A DNA stretch of 64,000 bases from Acinetobacter populi (GCF_002174125.1 NZ_NEXX01000003.1:261749-325748); one strand, 5' to 3'; counted from the first letter of the stretch, positions 48,318-59,013 are shown. Made by a program: numbers and translations. The notes: generated by a model from the letters alone, not told the origin.

Positions 48318-49864
48318 TAAATTGCTGTTGCCTCATCTTTTTGTGGATTGGTTTTTGCTTCGGTGCCTAACCAGTTTAATGCACTTAAATAAGCTTTAGC
48401 ACTGGCAATGACGATATCGGTATCTGCACCCTGACCAGTCACAATACGTCCATCTTTATTCAAACGAACCAGCACCTCACCCTGACTATCTGTGCCACTG
48501 GTAATGGCATTAACCTGATATAGCTCCAGTGTTGCCTTGGATTTTGCAATCACTTCAATGGCTTTAAACACTGCGTCGACGGGACCAGAACCATTTTCTG
48601 CTGCCGCAGCTTCTTTACCATCAACACTCAATAACAAATGAGCACGAGGGGTTTGACCTGTTTTTGAGGTCACTTCCAGTTCTTTTAACTGATATTTTGC
48701 AGTTAAAGTATCTTGACCTGAAGCCAATGCATGTAAATCTTCATCAAAAATTTCTGCTTTACGATCGGCCAAATCTTTAAAGCGGCGGAACAATTCATTC
48801 AAATGCTCATCGGATTCAATTGCAATGCCAATCTCATCCAGGCGAGCACGAAATGCCGCACGACCAGACAATTTACCCAAGGTCAGTTTATTAGTTTTCC
48901 AACCCACATCTTCGGCACGCATAATTTCGTAGGTTTCGCGATGCTTTAATACGCCATCTTGGTGAATGCCGGACTCATGCGCAAAGGCATTTGCCCCGAC
49001 AATGGCCTTGTTTGGTTGTACCACATAGCCGGTAATGGTTGATACCAACCGCGAAGTTGGCACGATTTCTTCACTACGGATATTGGTAGTGACATCAAAT
49101 AAATCCTTGCGCACTCGAGTTGCCATCACAATTTCTTCCAGTGATGCATTACCGGCGCGTTCTCCCAGACCATTGATGGTACATTCAACCTGACGGGCAC
49201 CATTTTGTACCGCAGCCAAAGAGTTTGCCACCGCCATACCCAAATCATTATGGCAATGCGTAGACCAGATAACTTTATCCGAATTGGGTACACGTTCAAG
49301 TAAATCCTTAAAACGGGCGCCCCACACTTCTGGAATCATATAACCAACGGTATCTGGGACATTAATGGTTTTAACACCTGCCTGAATCACTGCATCAAAA
49401 ATTCTGACCAGAAAATCCATATCGGAACGTGCCGCATCTTCTGCGGAAAATTCGACATCATCGGTATATTGGCGTGCCCAGCCGATGGCTTTGACTGCCT
49501 GCTCCACCACCTGATCTTCACTCATACGCAATTTATGCTGCATATGAATCGGGCTGGTGGCAATAAATGTATGCACTCGACCACGATTGGCATGACGAAT
49601 CGCTTCACCGGCACGGGCAATATCTTTTTCATTGGCACGAGCCAGTGAACAAATGGTCGAATCTTTAATGATATTGGCAATACTGGAAATTGCATCAAAA
49701 TCGCCAGGACTTGCGGCAGCAAAACCAGCTTCAATCACATCCACACCAAGTCGTTCCAGTTGACGCGCAACACGAATTTTTTCTTCTTTGGTCATCGCTG
49801 CGCCAGGGCTTTGTTCGCCATCACGTAAAGTCGTATCAAAAATAATTAACTGGTTGCTACTCAT
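48317..49864 (-). CDS. leuA: 2-isopropylmalate synthase
   Basis: LeuA condenses acetyl-CoA with 2-ketoisovalerate, the first committed step of leucine synthesis. The 515-residue product has the DRE-TIM barrel motif [13 protein letters not shown], the metal-binding [11 protein letters not shown], and a C-terminal regulatory domain with the leucine-binding region ([20 protein letters not shown]). No leader peptide with leucine codons was evident in the 200-base upstream region. Its stop codon overlaps the start of the HolD-like gene. Confidence 0.95.
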   Translation of the reverse strand: MSSNQLIIFDTTLRDGEQSPGAAMTKEEKIRVARQLERLGVDVIEAGFAAASPGDFDAISSIANIIKDSTICSLARANEKDIARAGEAIRHANRGRVHTFIATSPIHMQHKLRMSEDQVVEQAVKAIGWARQYTDDVEFSAEDAARSDMDFLVRIFDAVIQAGVKTINVPDTVGYMIPEVWGARFKDLLERVPNSDKVIWSTHCHNDLGMAVANSLAAVQNGARQVECTINGLGERAGNASLEEIVMATRVRKDLFDVTTNIRSEEIVPTSRLVSTITGYVVQPNKAIVGANAFAHESGIHQDGVLKHRETYEIMRAEDVGWKTNKLTLGKLSGRAAFRARLDEIGIAIESDEHLNELFRRFKDLADRKAEIFDEDLHALASGQDTLTAKYQLKELEVTSKTGQTPRAHLLLSVDGKEAAAAENGSGPVDAVFKAIEVIAKSKATLELYQVNAITSGTDSQGEVLVRLNKDGRIVTGQGADTDIVIASAKAYLSALNWLGTEAKTNPQKDEATAI

Positions 49865-50064
49865 CGCTGCCGATCCTTAAGATATCTTTTTAATTACTTA
49901 CCTTTTTATTTTAACCCGAGTTGTACTGTTTTACCTTATCTATTTGATTGCTTCGTTCATTCTTTAGTAGAAAAACAGATTTATTTCTCGCATTTCCTTT
50001 TCGATTGGATGTAAACTTTATCCTGATATTTGTAAAATATCATTTAAATAATTTCTACAATTGA

Positions 50065-50736
50065 ATGACGCACATGTTTTTTCAACAACTGCCTAACTGG
50101 ATACAGCTTGGCGCTTTTTTATTGGCAATGAATGCTGGCATGATCAATGTCATGGGACTGATCACGGTATTACATCAATCCATTTCACATATGACAGGCA
50201 ATGTCAGTATGTTTGCCATTGCCCTATCTCATCTTGATTATGGCATGATGCTCTATCTTTTCCTGGTCACACTATGTTTCATGCTGGGATCGTTCTATAG
50301 CGGTTTTATTCTCGGTAATAGTAATCTGGAACTTGGTCGCAGTTATGGCGTTCCCCTGACCTTTGTCAGTTTATTTATTTTACTGTGCTGGGTCTTTTTG
50401 CCCTATTTCCCCCGTTACGCATTGCTTTGGGGTTCGGCGGCCATGGGAATGCAAAATGCTATGGTCAGTCATTATCGGGGTGCGATTATTCGAACCACGC
50501 ACTTGTCTGGTGTCATTACCGATATCGGACTCGCACTCGGCTATATCGCCCGAGGGCTAAAAGTTGAACCGCGTCGTTTGTTATTACATTTCCTTATTTT
50601 GTTTGGTTTTTTCTTTGGCGGTATCATTGCGACCGTTTTTTATCATTTTTTTGGTATTAATGCATTTTTAATCCCTGCGATACTCACTGCGCTCTTGAGT
50701 ATTACGTATTGGTATCTATACTTAAAGCGTTCTTAG
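50065..50736 (+). CDS. YoaK-family membrane protein (DUF1275)
   Basis: This 223-residue integral membrane protein has about six hydrophobic helices. The segments GMINVMGLITV, SHMTGNVSMFAIAL and GMQNAMVSHYRGAIIRTTHLSGVITDIG are the conserved hallmarks of DUF1275/YoaK. No transport or enzymatic role is known for the family. The next gene begins 29 bases downstream on the same strand. Confidence 0.88.
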   Translation: MTHMFFQQLPNWIQLGAFLLAMNAGMINVMGLITVLHQSISHMTGNVSMFAIALSHLDYGMMLYLFLVTLCFMLGSFYSGFILGNSNLELGRSYGVPLTFVSLFILLCWVFLPYFPRYALLWGSAAMGMQNAMVSHYRGAIIRTTHLSGVITDIGLALGYIARGLKVEPRRLLLHFLILFGFFFGGIIATVFYHFFGINAFLIPAILTALLSITYWYLYLKRS

Positions 50737-50765
50737 TTCTTAATTTCGGTATAGGGAGAAAATTG

Positions 50766-51302
50766 ATGGTTAAAAATGCATTACAGGCGCAATTGCTCAA
50801 AGCAGGCTTGATTGATAACAAACAGGCAAAGAAATCATCAAAACAGGCACAGCATGCCAAAAAAACCGGACAGGATACACAGGCTGCACTCAAAGCCGAA
50901 ATTGAAAAGGCCAAGCAGGAAAAACTTGCCAAAGACAATGAACTCAATCAGGCCAAACAACAACTTTTAGAAGAAAAAACCTTAAAAGCCAATATCATCC
51001 AGATGATTAAGCAACATCAAATTACTGCAACTGATGGAGACATGACCTATCAGTTTATTGATGAAAATAAAATCAAAAAACTATATGTGAATCAGCAAGT
51101 TTATAATGCTGTGGTTTCGGGAAGTCTGGCAATTGCCAAATTAGAGCAAAACTATGCTTTTATTCCCCAAGCATTGGCAGAAAAAATTGATGCCCGTATG
51201 CAAGGATATATTATCGGCATACAAAAACAGGCAGAAGATCAATCGACAGATGAAGAAGATCCTTATGCAGCCTATGTCATCCCAGATGATTTAATGTGGT
51301 AA
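50766..51302 (+). CDS. DUF2058 protein (YaiL-like)
   Basis: This 178-residue soluble protein starts MVKNALQAQLLKAGLID, the DUF2058 signature. A Lys/Gln-rich coiled coil (about residues 15-85) follows, then a globular C-terminus (YQFIDENKIKKLYV, VVSGSLAIAKLE). Some relatives are annotated as nucleoprotein or polynucleotide-associated; no activity is proven. The ATG at 50766 has a GGGAG ribosome binding site. The frame is open further upstream into the YoaK gene, but that part is not homologous. Confidence 0.88.
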   Translation: MVKNALQAQLLKAGLIDNKQAKKSSKQAQHAKKTGQDTQAALKAEIEKAKQEKLAKDNELNQAKQQLLEEKTLKANIIQMIKQHQITATDGDMTYQFIDENKIKKLYVNQQVYNAVVSGSLAIAKLEQNYAFIPQALAEKIDARMQGYIIGIQKQAEDQSTDEEDPYAAYVIPDDLMW

Positions 51303-51624
51303 AAATATAAATCATTCAATCAAGCTATAGAGCGTTTAACGCGATGCTATACCGATTATAAACGTATTAACCATCACATTGATCCATCAGGATTGATGTG
51401 ATTTTTTTATACATCATTCAGTGAGAAAGCATCTTTTCTGCTACGTTCTTTATTGGTTAAATTGATTAAAAAAAATCTATTTAGCAATGTGACTTATATG
51501 CCAAAACACATTTATAAAATCAATTATATTGTATTGATTTATATATAATTTTAATAACCCCATAAAATAATGAATATGCTAAAATCTGCCCACTTTATTC
51601 TTTCCCAAATTGTTGTTTTTTGCC
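51303..51624. other. Gap between the DUF2058 gene and sotB
   Basis: Apart from the terminator at 51373-51409, this 322-base A+T-rich region shows nothing I can assign; the sotB promoter must lie in its right half. Confidence 0.45.
51373..51409 (+). terminator. Intrinsic terminator of the DUF2058 gene
   Basis: A 13-bp stem (51373-51385 with 51390-51402, including two G-U pairs) has a tetraloop ATCA and is followed by seven Ts. Confidence 0.85.
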
Positions 51625-52824
51625 ATGTCCCCGAGTACCCAAGCGCAGCCTGCGGTCACTGGTCACTGGATCAGTGTGATTGCACTGGCGTTAGCCGCCT
51701 TTATCTTTAATACCACAGAATTTGTTCCTGTCGCTCTGCTCAGTGATATTGCAGAGAGTTTTTCAATGAAAGTCGAGCATACAGGGATTATGCTGACGAT
51801 CTATGCCTGGGTTGTTTCGCTTACATCTCTTCCACTAATGTTACTTACCCGCCAACTGGAACGTAAGCGTTTATTAATTGCAGTATTCGTATTATTCATT
51901 TTAAGTCATGTGATTACCAGCATCGCCTGGAATTTCTATGTGCTGATTCTGGGACGTATCGGCATTGCATTTTCACATGCAATTTTCTGGTCAATTACTG
52001 CCTCTCTTGCTGTTCGGGTGGCACCACCGGGCAAAGAAACTCAGGCTTTAGGCTTATTATCGACAGGTACCGTGCTGGCGTTGGTTTTGGGTATTCCTTT
52101 TGGCCGTATTATTGGTGAAATTTTTGGTTGGCGTGATACTTTTATGTTGATTGGTGTTCTCGCAGCATTGGTTGCTTTTATCCTGATGAAAACATTGCCA
52201 CAAGTACCCAGCAAAAATGCAGGTTCATTGGCAAGCCTACCAATATTGTTAAAACGACCTTCACTGATCTGCGTATTTATTATTACTGTGCTAATCATTA
52301 CAGCACAATTTACTGCCTATAGTTATATCGAGCCGTTTGCTGCTGCAATTTCGCATCTGGACTCCGAGCAAACCACCTCTATTCTGCTGTTTTACGGTGG
52401 TGCCGGCATTCTGGGTTCATATCTATTTAGCCGCTTTAGCCAAAAAATACCGCATTCATTTCCAGTATTATCGACCATGTGCATTGCATTATGCCTAATC
52501 TTTCTTTTACCTATGGCTTTAAGTTATTTGGGGATCAGTGTGGTATCGATGTTCTGGGGTATTGGTATTATGTGCTTTGGCTTAAGTATGCAGGCACTGG
52601 TGTTAAGACTTGCATCCGATGCCACCGATGTTGCCATGGCAATCTATTCTTCACTGTATAATGTGGGTATTGGTGGCGGAGCGTTGATTGGCGGTATCGT
52701 CACCAGTCATTTGGGATTAAGTCATATTGGACTGGCGGGTGGTAGTATCGCCTTTGTCGGTGTGCTGTTAATGTTATATACCGTGATGCGAAAAGATTTT
52801 ATTACACAGCCACTTGGCAAATAA
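51625..52824 (+). CDS. sotB: MFS sugar efflux transporter, SotB-like
   Basis: This 399-residue major facilitator of the DHA1 branch has about 12 helices and the N-terminal AFIFNTTEFVPVALLSDIAESF segment, characteristic of SotB/YdeA, which exports arabinose and IPTG-like sugars in E. coli. GWRDTFMLIGVLAALVAF and FWGIGIMCFGLS are further family blocks. I chose the ATG at 51625 over a TTG at 51610. The actual substrate here could be a drug or sugar. Confidence 0.87.
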   Translation: MSPSTQAQPAVTGHWISVIALALAAFIFNTTEFVPVALLSDIAESFSMKVEHTGIMLTIYAWVVSLTSLPLMLLTRQLERKRLLIAVFVLFILSHVITSIAWNFYVLILGRIGIAFSHAIFWSITASLAVRVAPPGKETQALGLLSTGTVLALVLGIPFGRIIGEIFGWRDTFMLIGVLAALVAFILMKTLPQVPSKNAGSLASLPILLKRPSLICVFIITVLIITAQFTAYSYIEPFAAAISHLDSEQTTSILLFYGGAGILGSYLFSRFSQKIPHSFPVLSTMCIALCLIFLLPMALSYLGISVVSMFWGIGIMCFGLSMQALVLRLASDATDVAMAIYSSLYNVGIGGGALIGGIVTSHLGLSHIGLAGGSIAFVGVLLMLYTVMRKDFITQPLGK

Positions 52825-52830
52825 TATTCT

Positions 52831-52884
52831 AAAAAAAGCTGTTGATGATTTAATGATCTCAATCTGATCTAAACCATCAACAGC
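52831..52884 (-). terminator. Intrinsic terminator of the aldo/keto reductase gene
   Basis: A perfect 10-bp stem (GCTGTTGATG at 52838-52847 with 52875-52884) ends, on the minus strand, in a run of seven Ts. The 27-base loop is long. Confidence 0.72.
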
Positions 52885-52916
52885 CTTAATTCAAATAACA
52901 AGAAAGCTATTTTTCT

Positions 52917-53753
52917 TTAAAATTCCTGATATACCGCCGGATCCTGATTGTTAATTCTTCCATCTGCACGGCTTAGCTGGTTAATCTGCTGTACTTGTTG
53001 CTCACTCAGTTCAAAACCAAAGACTTCTTTATTGGCTAACTGATTTTTATCACTGGAGGCTTTGGGAATTGGAATCACGCCCAGTTGAATTTGCCAGCGC
53101 AGAATCACCTGTGCCACACTTTTTCCAGTTTCTTTGGCAATTGCTTCAAGCACAGGCTCGTTAAACAGCTCTTTACCACGACCTAATGGACTCCATGCCA
53201 TGGTGATAATTTTCTGTTCAGCATCATATTGTCGTTGTTGTTGCTGATTAAAATAAGGATGCAATTCGACCTGATTAATTACTGGTAAAATACCGGTTTC
53301 TTTCTTCAGCGTCTCAATATGTTCGGGTAAAAAATTACTCACGCCTATGGATTGAATATAACCTTTTTTCTGGCAATCAATCAGTGCCTGCCATGCTTCG
53401 ACATACAAACCTTCTTTTGGATTTGGCCAGTGAATTAAATACAGATCGTAATAATCCAGTTGTGCCCGATATAATGATTCTTCCACAGTGGCGATGGCTT
53501 CTTTATAACGATGGTGTCGTCCCGGAAGTTTTGAGCTGATGAATAACTCTTCTCTTGCCAGCTTGGATTGTCGTACAGCTTGCCCCACAGCCCCTTCATT
53601 TTCATAATTAAATGCCGAATCCAGCAAACGATAACCATTGCCGATGGCACGTACTATGGTTTCTACACCTTCGCTACCATTTAAGCTATAGGTACCAAAG
53701 CCCAAAGCAGGAATTGACCGACCATCATTTAAGGTTAATTTTGGAATGTTCAT
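52917..53753 (-). CDS. Aldo/keto reductase
   Basis: This 278-residue NADPH-dependent (alpha/beta)8-barrel enzyme has the catalytic tetrad in GYRLLDSAFNYENE (Asp, Tyr), SSKLPGRHH (Lys) and LIHWPNP (His), and the cofactor site IPIPKASSDKNQL. It belongs to the small 2,5-diketo-D-gluconate reductase/YtbE-like AKR5 group; the substrate is unknown. I chose the ATG at 53753, with AGGA upstream, because it gives the standard AKR N-terminus (PKLTLNDGRSIPALGFGTY). Confidence 0.9.
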   Translation of the reverse strand: MNIPKLTLNDGRSIPALGFGTYSLNGSEGVETIVRAIGNGYRLLDSAFNYENEGAVGQAVRQSKLAREELFISSKLPGRHHRYKEAIATVEESLYRAQLDYYDLYLIHWPNPKEGLYVEAWQALIDCQKKGYIQSIGVSNFLPEHIETLKKETGILPVINQVELHPYFNQQQQRQYDAEQKIITMAWSPLGRGKELFNEPVLEAIAKETGKSVAQVILRWQIQLGVIPIPKASSDKNQLANKEVFGFELSEQQVQQINQLSRADGRINNQDPAVYQEF

Positions 53754-53860
53754 ATTGTTTATTCCTATTTTCTCTATATACGCTTGTTTATGTGACTTGT
53801 TTAGGATAACCAATGTATTCGACGAGTAGATTGTAAAAATTATATGTTTTGTTATAAAAC

Positions 53861-53892
53861 GTAATGCCACAATCTGCTGATTATGGCATTAC
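53861..53892 (-). terminator. Terminator of the antiporter gene
   Basis: A 14-bp stem with one mismatch (GTAATGCCACAATC at 53861-53874 with 53879-53892) has a tetraloop. On the minus strand it is followed by GTTTTATAAC, a modest T-tract. Confidence 0.68.
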
Positions 53893-53905
53893 ATATTGAT
53901 AAAAC

Positions 53906-55411
53906 TTAGAAATTATCCGGATGTTCGAGACGTTTAACCTCTTGTTCGACTTCTTGTACGGTTTTGTCATCACGCACCTCATCACTGCTCTTTTTCTTCT
54001 TAATCAAAGCAGTTGGATCATAAATGCTGATGATTTCATTACCACGTTCATCCTCATCCACCACATATTGAAAACCTTTTACATTCATGCGATGGCACAT
54101 ACGTTGATACCAGCCAGCAAAACCTTGTCGTGGTTCATTCGGATTATAATAAAAGGCATTCATAACCTGTGGTAAGCCTAGACCACAAACCAAACCGGAC
54201 AACAATACACAAATAAAGGTATAACCAATTAAAATATCACTATAGGCAGCAAGTGCCGGAATATTGGCAACTGCAAGCACCAATGCCAGTGAAATGCCGC
54301 CACGGACCCCACCCCAAGACAAAATAGTCAAACTACCGTTGTAACTTTTTTTGTTGACAGAAGGGAAAAATGAAAAGGCCAGAAAGTTTGCAGCAAAGCG
54401 CGACACATGCAGAATAATAAAGGCGATAATCCCACCAAATATCAATTCCTTGCTTAAATCAATAATGAATAATTCCAGACCGATCAAGGTAAACAAGAAG
54501 GCATTAATAATTCCTTCCATAGTATGCCAAAAGTGATTGACCTCTTTAATTTCTTTTTCTGCCAGCACTTCCTGCCATTTATTTCCAACCACCAATCCAC
54601 CGATCACACAGGCAATTGGTGCTGAAGCATTGGCAAATAATGCAATCAAATAAGCACCAGAGGCCAAGACTGCTGTGGTCATAATCAAGGATTCAAGTTC
54701 ATGTTTTTGCTTTAAAATCCATAAAGCAGCATAACCCGTTGCAAATCCGATCACCACAGCAATGGAAATTTCCATCAGCAAATGCACAAGAACATGGCTG
54801 ATTGTAATATGATCACCTTGTACAATATTTAAAATGGTCATAAACAAGGCAATACACATGGCATCATTAAACAGCGATTCGCCTTCAAGTTTAACAATCA
54901 AATGATGTGGCGCACGAATAGAGCTAAGTACACCTTTAATACCAATCGGATCGGTTGCTCCAAGTGCTGCACCTAGCAGCAACAGAATCAAGATATTGAC
55001 CTGATGACCTACGAGCCATTGAAAACCATACAATATACCGGCAAAAAATACTGCACATAGCACCAGTGCAATTGAAGCCAGAATACCAATCGGTTTCCAG
55101 TATTTTCTTAAATCAGATACCTTAAATTTTAAGGCAGATGCCATCAAAATAAAGCAGATCACCCCATTGATCAAAAAATCGTAGAAATTAAAGCTGCGGA
55201 CCGTCGCTTCAATCTTTTCAATATTGATGGCAATAATATCGCTGCTATTAAATAAGCTTGCCGCCCACTGCAATATAAATACAAATAATGCTGAAACTAT
55301 TGGTACACCAATGGCCGCGGGAAAGCCTAAAACCTTCTTATTAAATAAAGTCGTAGAAATCGACAAAAGAAAAATAACAGTAAGTGCCTGTAAAAAAAGA
55401 TAGCTACCCAT
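53906..55411 (-). CDS. Na+(K+)/H+ antiporter of the CPA1 family
   Basis: This 501-residue inner-membrane antiporter has about 12 helices, the ion-binding Asp in LGATDPIGIKGVLSS, and the CPA1-type EGESLFNDAMCIALF and SWGGVRGGISLALVLAV blocks. A 75-residue cytosolic C-terminal tail with alternating Lys and acidic residues follows. It exchanges monovalent cations for protons to control pH and salt. It is monocistronic with a hairpin terminator. NhaP-type is the closest named group. Confidence 0.9.
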   Translation of the reverse strand: MGSYLFLQALTVIFLLSISTTLFNKKVLGFPAAIGVPIVSALFVFILQWAASLFNSSDIIAINIEKIEATVRSFNFYDFLINGVICFILMASALKFKVSDLRKYWKPIGILASIALVLCAVFFAGILYGFQWLVGHQVNILILLLLGAALGATDPIGIKGVLSSIRAPHHLIVKLEGESLFNDAMCIALFMTILNIVQGDHITISHVLVHLLMEISIAVVIGFATGYAALWILKQKHELESLIMTTAVLASGAYLIALFANASAPIACVIGGLVVGNKWQEVLAEKEIKEVNHFWHTMEGIINAFLFTLIGLELFIIDLSKELIFGGIIAFIILHVSRFAANFLAFSFFPSVNKKSYNGSLTILSWGGVRGGISLALVLAVANIPALAAYSDILIGYTFICVLLSGLVCGLGLPQVMNAFYYNPNEPRQGFAGWYQRMCHRMNVKGFQYVVDEDERGNEIISIYDPTALIKKKKSSDEVRDDKTVQEVEQEVKRLEHPDNF

Positions 55412-55693
55412 TATCAGCTCTTAAAAATTTGATAAACATTTATATAACACCCTAAATACACTGGATTTGTAGTATTGAAGGTGGAGGAGGACTCACTTGA
55501 CCATGCTTTATTCTAAAACAAAATACCTAAAAATCCTTTGATAAATTGAATAAATATACAATTTTTTTAAAGTTGGACCCGTAATCACCAAATGAACAGG
55601 CTTGATAAAACTCAATAAAATATAAGGGATGTCATACAAATCTGGTGGGAATTGTTTTATCATGCGTATTATTTTCTGATAAGTTCGATAGCC

Positions 55694-56728
55694 TTGGATA
55701 TTCTTACCCTCCTGCAACCTGATGATTGGCATGCCCATCTTAGAGATGGCGATTCTTTAAAACGCACCGTTCCCGACCTGGCAAAACAGTTCCATCGTGC
55801 GATCTGTATGCCGAATCTGGTGCCACCGGTAAAAACTGTTGAAGAAGCAGTCGCCTATCGTGAACGCATTATGCAACATGTGCCAGAGGGTATCGACTTT
55901 GATCCTCGTATGGTTTTATATTTCACCGACCACACCCCTAGCGATGAAATCAAAAAAATTAAAGATTCTTCTGTGGTCAATGCCATTAAACTTTATCCTG
56001 CTGGTGCAACCACCAATTCGGATAATGGTGTAAGTGATATTCGCAAAGTCTACCATGTGATTGAACAACTTGAAGAACATCAGGTTCCGCTGCTCTTGCA
56101 TGGGGAAGTTACGCATTCCCATGTTGATATTTTTGATCGGGAAAAACGTTTTCTTGATGAAGTATTGACACCACTATTACGTCAATTTCCCCAGCTTAAA
56201 CTCGTGCTTGAGCATATTACGACTGCCGATGCTGCGCATTTTGTACTGGAACAGGGACGTCAGGTGGCTGCAACCATTACACCGCAACATTTATTATTTA
56301 ACCGTAATGACATGCTGGTCGGTGGCATCAAACCCCATTTTTACTGCCTACCTATTTTAAAACGACAATCTCACCAAACCACATTGCTTGAAGTTGCCAC
56401 CAGTGGAAATCCTAAATTCTTCTTGGGAACCGATTCTGCGCCGCATGCACAAAGCAAGAAAGAAAATGCCTGTGGTTGTGCTGGCTGCTATAGCGCACCT
56501 TATGCCATTGAGCTATATGCACAGGCGTTTGACCAAATGGGTAAACTGGATAAACTTGAAGGATTTGCCAGCCACTTTGGTGCGGATTTTTATGGTTTAG
56601 AACGTAATAGCAAAACCATTACTTTAGTACGCAAAGAGCAAACCATTGCAGAACGATTAACATATTTCCCAAATGATGACATCATTCCATTATTTGCTGG
56701 TCAAACCATCAACTGGAGTCTGCAATGA
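55694..56728 (+). CDS. pyrC: Dihydroorotase
   Basis: PyrC closes carbamoyl-aspartate to dihydroorotate, the third step of pyrimidine synthesis. The metal site is seen in [10 protein letters not shown], the carbamylated Lys in IKLYPAGAT, His in HGEVTH and EHITT, and Asp in LGTDSAPH. It is of the E. coli type, about 344 residues. I chose the TTG at 55694 because it gives the family N-terminus and length. No good ribosome binding site precedes it, and no ATG or GTG occurs nearby in frame. The rnt start overlaps its stop (ATGA). Confidence 0.93.
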   Translation: MDILTLLQPDDWHAHLRDGDSLKRTVPDLAKQFHRAICMPNLVPPVKTVEEAVAYRERIMQHVPEGIDFDPRMVLYFTDHTPSDEIKKIKDSSVVNAIKLYPAGATTNSDNGVSDIRKVYHVIEQLEEHQVPLLLHGEVTHSHVDIFDREKRFLDEVLTPLLRQFPQLKLVLEHITTADAAHFVLEQGRQVAATITPQHLLFNRNDMLVGGIKPHFYCLPILKRQSHQTTLLEVATSGNPKFFLGTDSAPHAQSKKENACGCAGCYSAPYAIELYAQAFDQMGKLDKLEGFASHFGADFYGLERNSKTITLVRKEQTIAERLTYFPNDDIIPLFAGQTINWSLQ

Positions 56729-57366
56729 CTGAACAACTCACGCAGGCACCTCTGATTGGTCAGCGTTTTCGTGGTTTTTTACCTGTCGTTGTAGATGTCG
56801 AAACCGCAGGATTTAATGCCAAAACTGATGCACTGCTGGAAATTGCCTGTATCCCGATTGTCTATGACGAAAACCAAAAATTCGTTCCGGGTCCTGCTTT
56901 TCATGCTCATATCAATCCATTTGAAGGCGCAAATCTTGATCGTCGTTCGCTCGACTTTACCGGAATTGACCCTTTTAATCCCCTGCGTATGGCGATGGCA
57001 GAAAATGAAAAAGATGCATTAAAACGTATTTTTAAATCATTAAATGAAGTTCGTAAAGCACAGCAATGCACGCATTGCGTTCTAGTTGGCCACAATGCGC
57101 ATTTCGATCTGGGTTTTCTACAGGCTGCCATTGCAAGAACCGGTACCAAAAATCAGAATCCATTTCATAGCTTTTCGGTATTTGATACAGTGACCTTAAG
57201 TGCAGTCACTTTTGGACAGACCGTATTGGCAAAAGCATGTATTCAGGCAGGTATCGATTTTGACGGTAAAGAAGCACATTCTGCACTATATGATACGCAA
57301 AAAACTGCCGAACTGTTTTGCCACATTCTGAATCACTGTACGCAGTATTTTCCAAGCGAACCCTAA
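56725..57366 (+). CDS. rnt: Ribonuclease T
   Basis: RNase T is a DEDDh 3'-5' exonuclease that trims the 3' ends of tRNAs and other stable RNAs. The 213-residue product has all motifs: VVDVETAGF (ExoI), [11 protein letters not shown] (ExoII) and [10 protein letters not shown] (ExoIII with the active His). The start codon overlaps the pyrC stop by four bases, so they form an operon. A long hairpin terminator follows. Confidence 0.95.
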   Translation: MTEQLTQAPLIGQRFRGFLPVVVDVETAGFNAKTDALLEIACIPIVYDENQKFVPGPAFHAHINPFEGANLDRRSLDFTGIDPFNPLRMAMAENEKDALKRIFKSLNEVRKAQQCTHCVLVGHNAHFDLGFLQAAIARTGTKNQNPFHSFSVFDTVTLSAVTFGQTVLAKACIQAGIDFDGKEAHSALYDTQKTAELFCHILNHCTQYFPSEP

Positions 57367-57387
57367 ATCACCACTAAAAACAATGCA

Positions 57388-57434
57388 AAAATAAACCCCG
57401 ATGCAGATAAAACACATCGGGGTTTATTTTTTAA
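57388..57434. terminator. Strong bidirectional terminator after rnt
   Basis: A 16-bp perfect stem (57388-57403 with 57415-57430, centre AACCCCGATG) is flanked by A and T tracts. It can also stop the convergent hfq transcript. Confidence 0.92.
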
Positions 57435-57478
57435 ACACCAAACTAGATTGCCTAATTTGGTGCAATAAGATTTAATAA

Positions 57479-57970
57479 TTAACGATTGTTTTCGTCATCA
57501 TTACCATCTTCAAATTTTTGATCATCAAAACCAGCGCCTTGACCACCAAAACCACCTTGGTTACCAAAACCACCCTGACCGCCAAAGCCACCTTGACCGC
57601 CAAAACCGCCCGGTTGACCACCGAAACCACCTTGACCACCAAAGCCACCTGGTTGACCACCGAAACCACCCGGTTGTCCGCCACCGAAACCACCTGGTTG
57701 ACCACCACCGAAACCACCCGGTTGTCCGCCGAATCCGCCTTGGCTTACAGGCGCACCAGCAGGACGAGGGTTACGTGCTGGAACAACTGTAGAAATCGCA
57801 TGTTTATAAACCATTTGACTTACAGTGTTTTTTAATAATACAACATACTGATCAAAAGATTCGATATGACCTTGTAATTTGATCCCGTTAACTAGGAAGA
57901 TAGAGACTGGAATACGTTCTTTTCTTAGTGAATTCAAAAACGGATCTTGTAAAGTTTGACCTTTAGACAT
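57479..57970 (-). CDS. hfq: RNA chaperone Hfq with glycine-rich extension
   Basis: Hfq is a hexameric Sm-like protein that helps small RNAs pair with mRNAs. The Sm core is residues 1-66 ([23 protein letters not shown], and YKHAIST with the proximal-face KH motif). Residues 77-146 are a Gly-Gly-Phe-Gly/Gln-Pro repeat, followed by an acidic tail of 15 residues. The total is 163 residues; E. coli Hfq has 102. Such Gly-rich tails are described for Acinetobacter Hfq. The ATG at 57970 has a GGAG site; a TTG at 57982 is that site. It lies after miaA, the usual order. Confidence 0.96.
   Translation of the reverse strand: MSKGQTLQDPFLNSLRKERIPVSIFLVNGIKLQGHIESFDQYVVLLKNTVSQMVYKHAISTVVPARNPRPAGAPVSQGGFGGQPGGFGGGQPGGFGGGQPGGFGGQPGGFGGQGGFGGQPGGFGGQGGFGGQGGFGNQGGFGGQGAGFDDQKFEDGNDDENNR
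57535..57740. repeat. Tandem low-complexity repeat coding the Hfq glycine-rich tail
   Basis: The hfq 3' half is built of short units coding [13 protein letters not shown] segments, several of them near-identical in DNA (for example CCACCGAAACCACC and its variants). Such a tract can change length by slippage. Confidence 0.85.
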
Positions 57971-58063
57971 TGTTAACTCCAAAAAAATAATATCAGCGCA
58001 AAAAAATTCACCTTAGTATTTCAATTAAACTTTATAATAAAAGATGAACCCATAAATTTTGCG

Positions 58064-59008
58064 TTATATCAATCTGTTTCGCAAGCCCTTAACACCCTGT
58101 TCAGGCGTATAAAAAGTATCAAATTGATGCTTTTCTTGCAAAGAACGTAACCAAGTGTATTGACGTTTGGCTAATTGTCGTGTCGCATATAACGATTTTA
58201 AACGCATTTCCTGCTCATTTATGTGACGTACATCACCTTTTAGCAAAAAATCCAAAGCCTGACGATAACCAACACTACGCATTGAGGGCATCTCAGGACT
58301 TAAATCATATTTTTTAATCAAACTCTCAACTTCATTTAAAAAACCGATTTCCCACATTTTTTCGAGACGTAGTTCAATTCTTTGATGCAATTCCTGCCGA
58401 TCTGGTAATAAAGCATAATTTTCAAATTTATATTTTTCATTGCGACGTACAGTTTGTTGTGCCTGTAACTGAGTAATCGGTGTCCCTGTGATCATAAAGA
58501 CTTCTAGTGCACGAATAATCCGTTGTCGATCACTAACTTTAAATTTTTCACCTGCTAGCGGGTCGACGCGTTTCAATTCCTCATAGACAAATTGCCAGCC
58601 CTGTTGTGTTGCCATGTCTTCAATACTGGCACGTATGCTGGCATCTGCACTGGGTAAATTATCTGCCAAACCTTCCAGCAAACTTTTAAAATACAGCATG
58701 GTCCCGCCGACCAAAAGAGGAATCTTGCCTTTGGCATGAATCTGATCAATCAGTCGTTCGGTATCTTCAACGAATTCTGCCGCAGAATACACCTGCGTCG
58801 GATCAATAATATCAATCAAATGATGCGGATATTTCTGCTGTTCCTGCTTGCTCGGTTTTGCTGTACCAATGTCCATATCTTTATAGACCAACGCAGAATC
58901 TACCGAAATAATCTCAAAATTGCCAAGATCATATAGCTCACACGCCAATGCAGTTTTACCACTTGCGGTCGGCCCCATAATATTAATCACTGGTAAATCA
59001 CTTGCCAC
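58064..59008 (-). CDS. miaA: tRNA dimethylallyltransferase
   Basis: MiaA adds a dimethylallyl group to A37 of tRNAs that read UNN codons. The 314-residue product has the P-loop [11 protein letters not shown], the [16 protein letters not shown] substrate loop, the [12 protein letters not shown] block and the C-terminal [12 protein letters not shown] segment. The start is GTG at 59008; its GGAG ribosome binding site overlaps the end of mutL. It lies between mutL and hfq in the standard order. Confidence 0.95.
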   Translation of the reverse strand: MASDLPVINIMGPTASGKTALACELYDLGNFEIISVDSALVYKDMDIGTAKPSKQEQQKYPHHLIDIIDPTQVYSAAEFVEDTERLIDQIHAKGKIPLLVGGTMLYFKSLLEGLADNLPSADASIRASIEDMATQQGWQFVYEELKRVDPLAGEKFKVSDRQRIIRALEVFMITGTPITQLQAQQTVRRNEKYKFENYALLPDRQELHQRIELRLEKMWEIGFLNEVESLIKKYDLSPEMPSMRSVGYRQALDFLLKGDVRHINEQEMRLKSLYATRQLAKRQYTWLRSLQEKHQFDTFYTPEQGVKGLRNRLI

Positions 59009-59013
59009 AACAA

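Noticed and set aside
55508..55738. 76-codon minus-strand frame overlapping the pyrC start
   Set aside because: It overlaps the conserved N-terminus of pyrC and has no ribosome binding site or recognisable domain.
57518..57835. Long Thr-rich open frame opposite hfq
   Set aside because: It is the reverse-strand shadow of the glycine-rich repeat; there is no start signal or family match.
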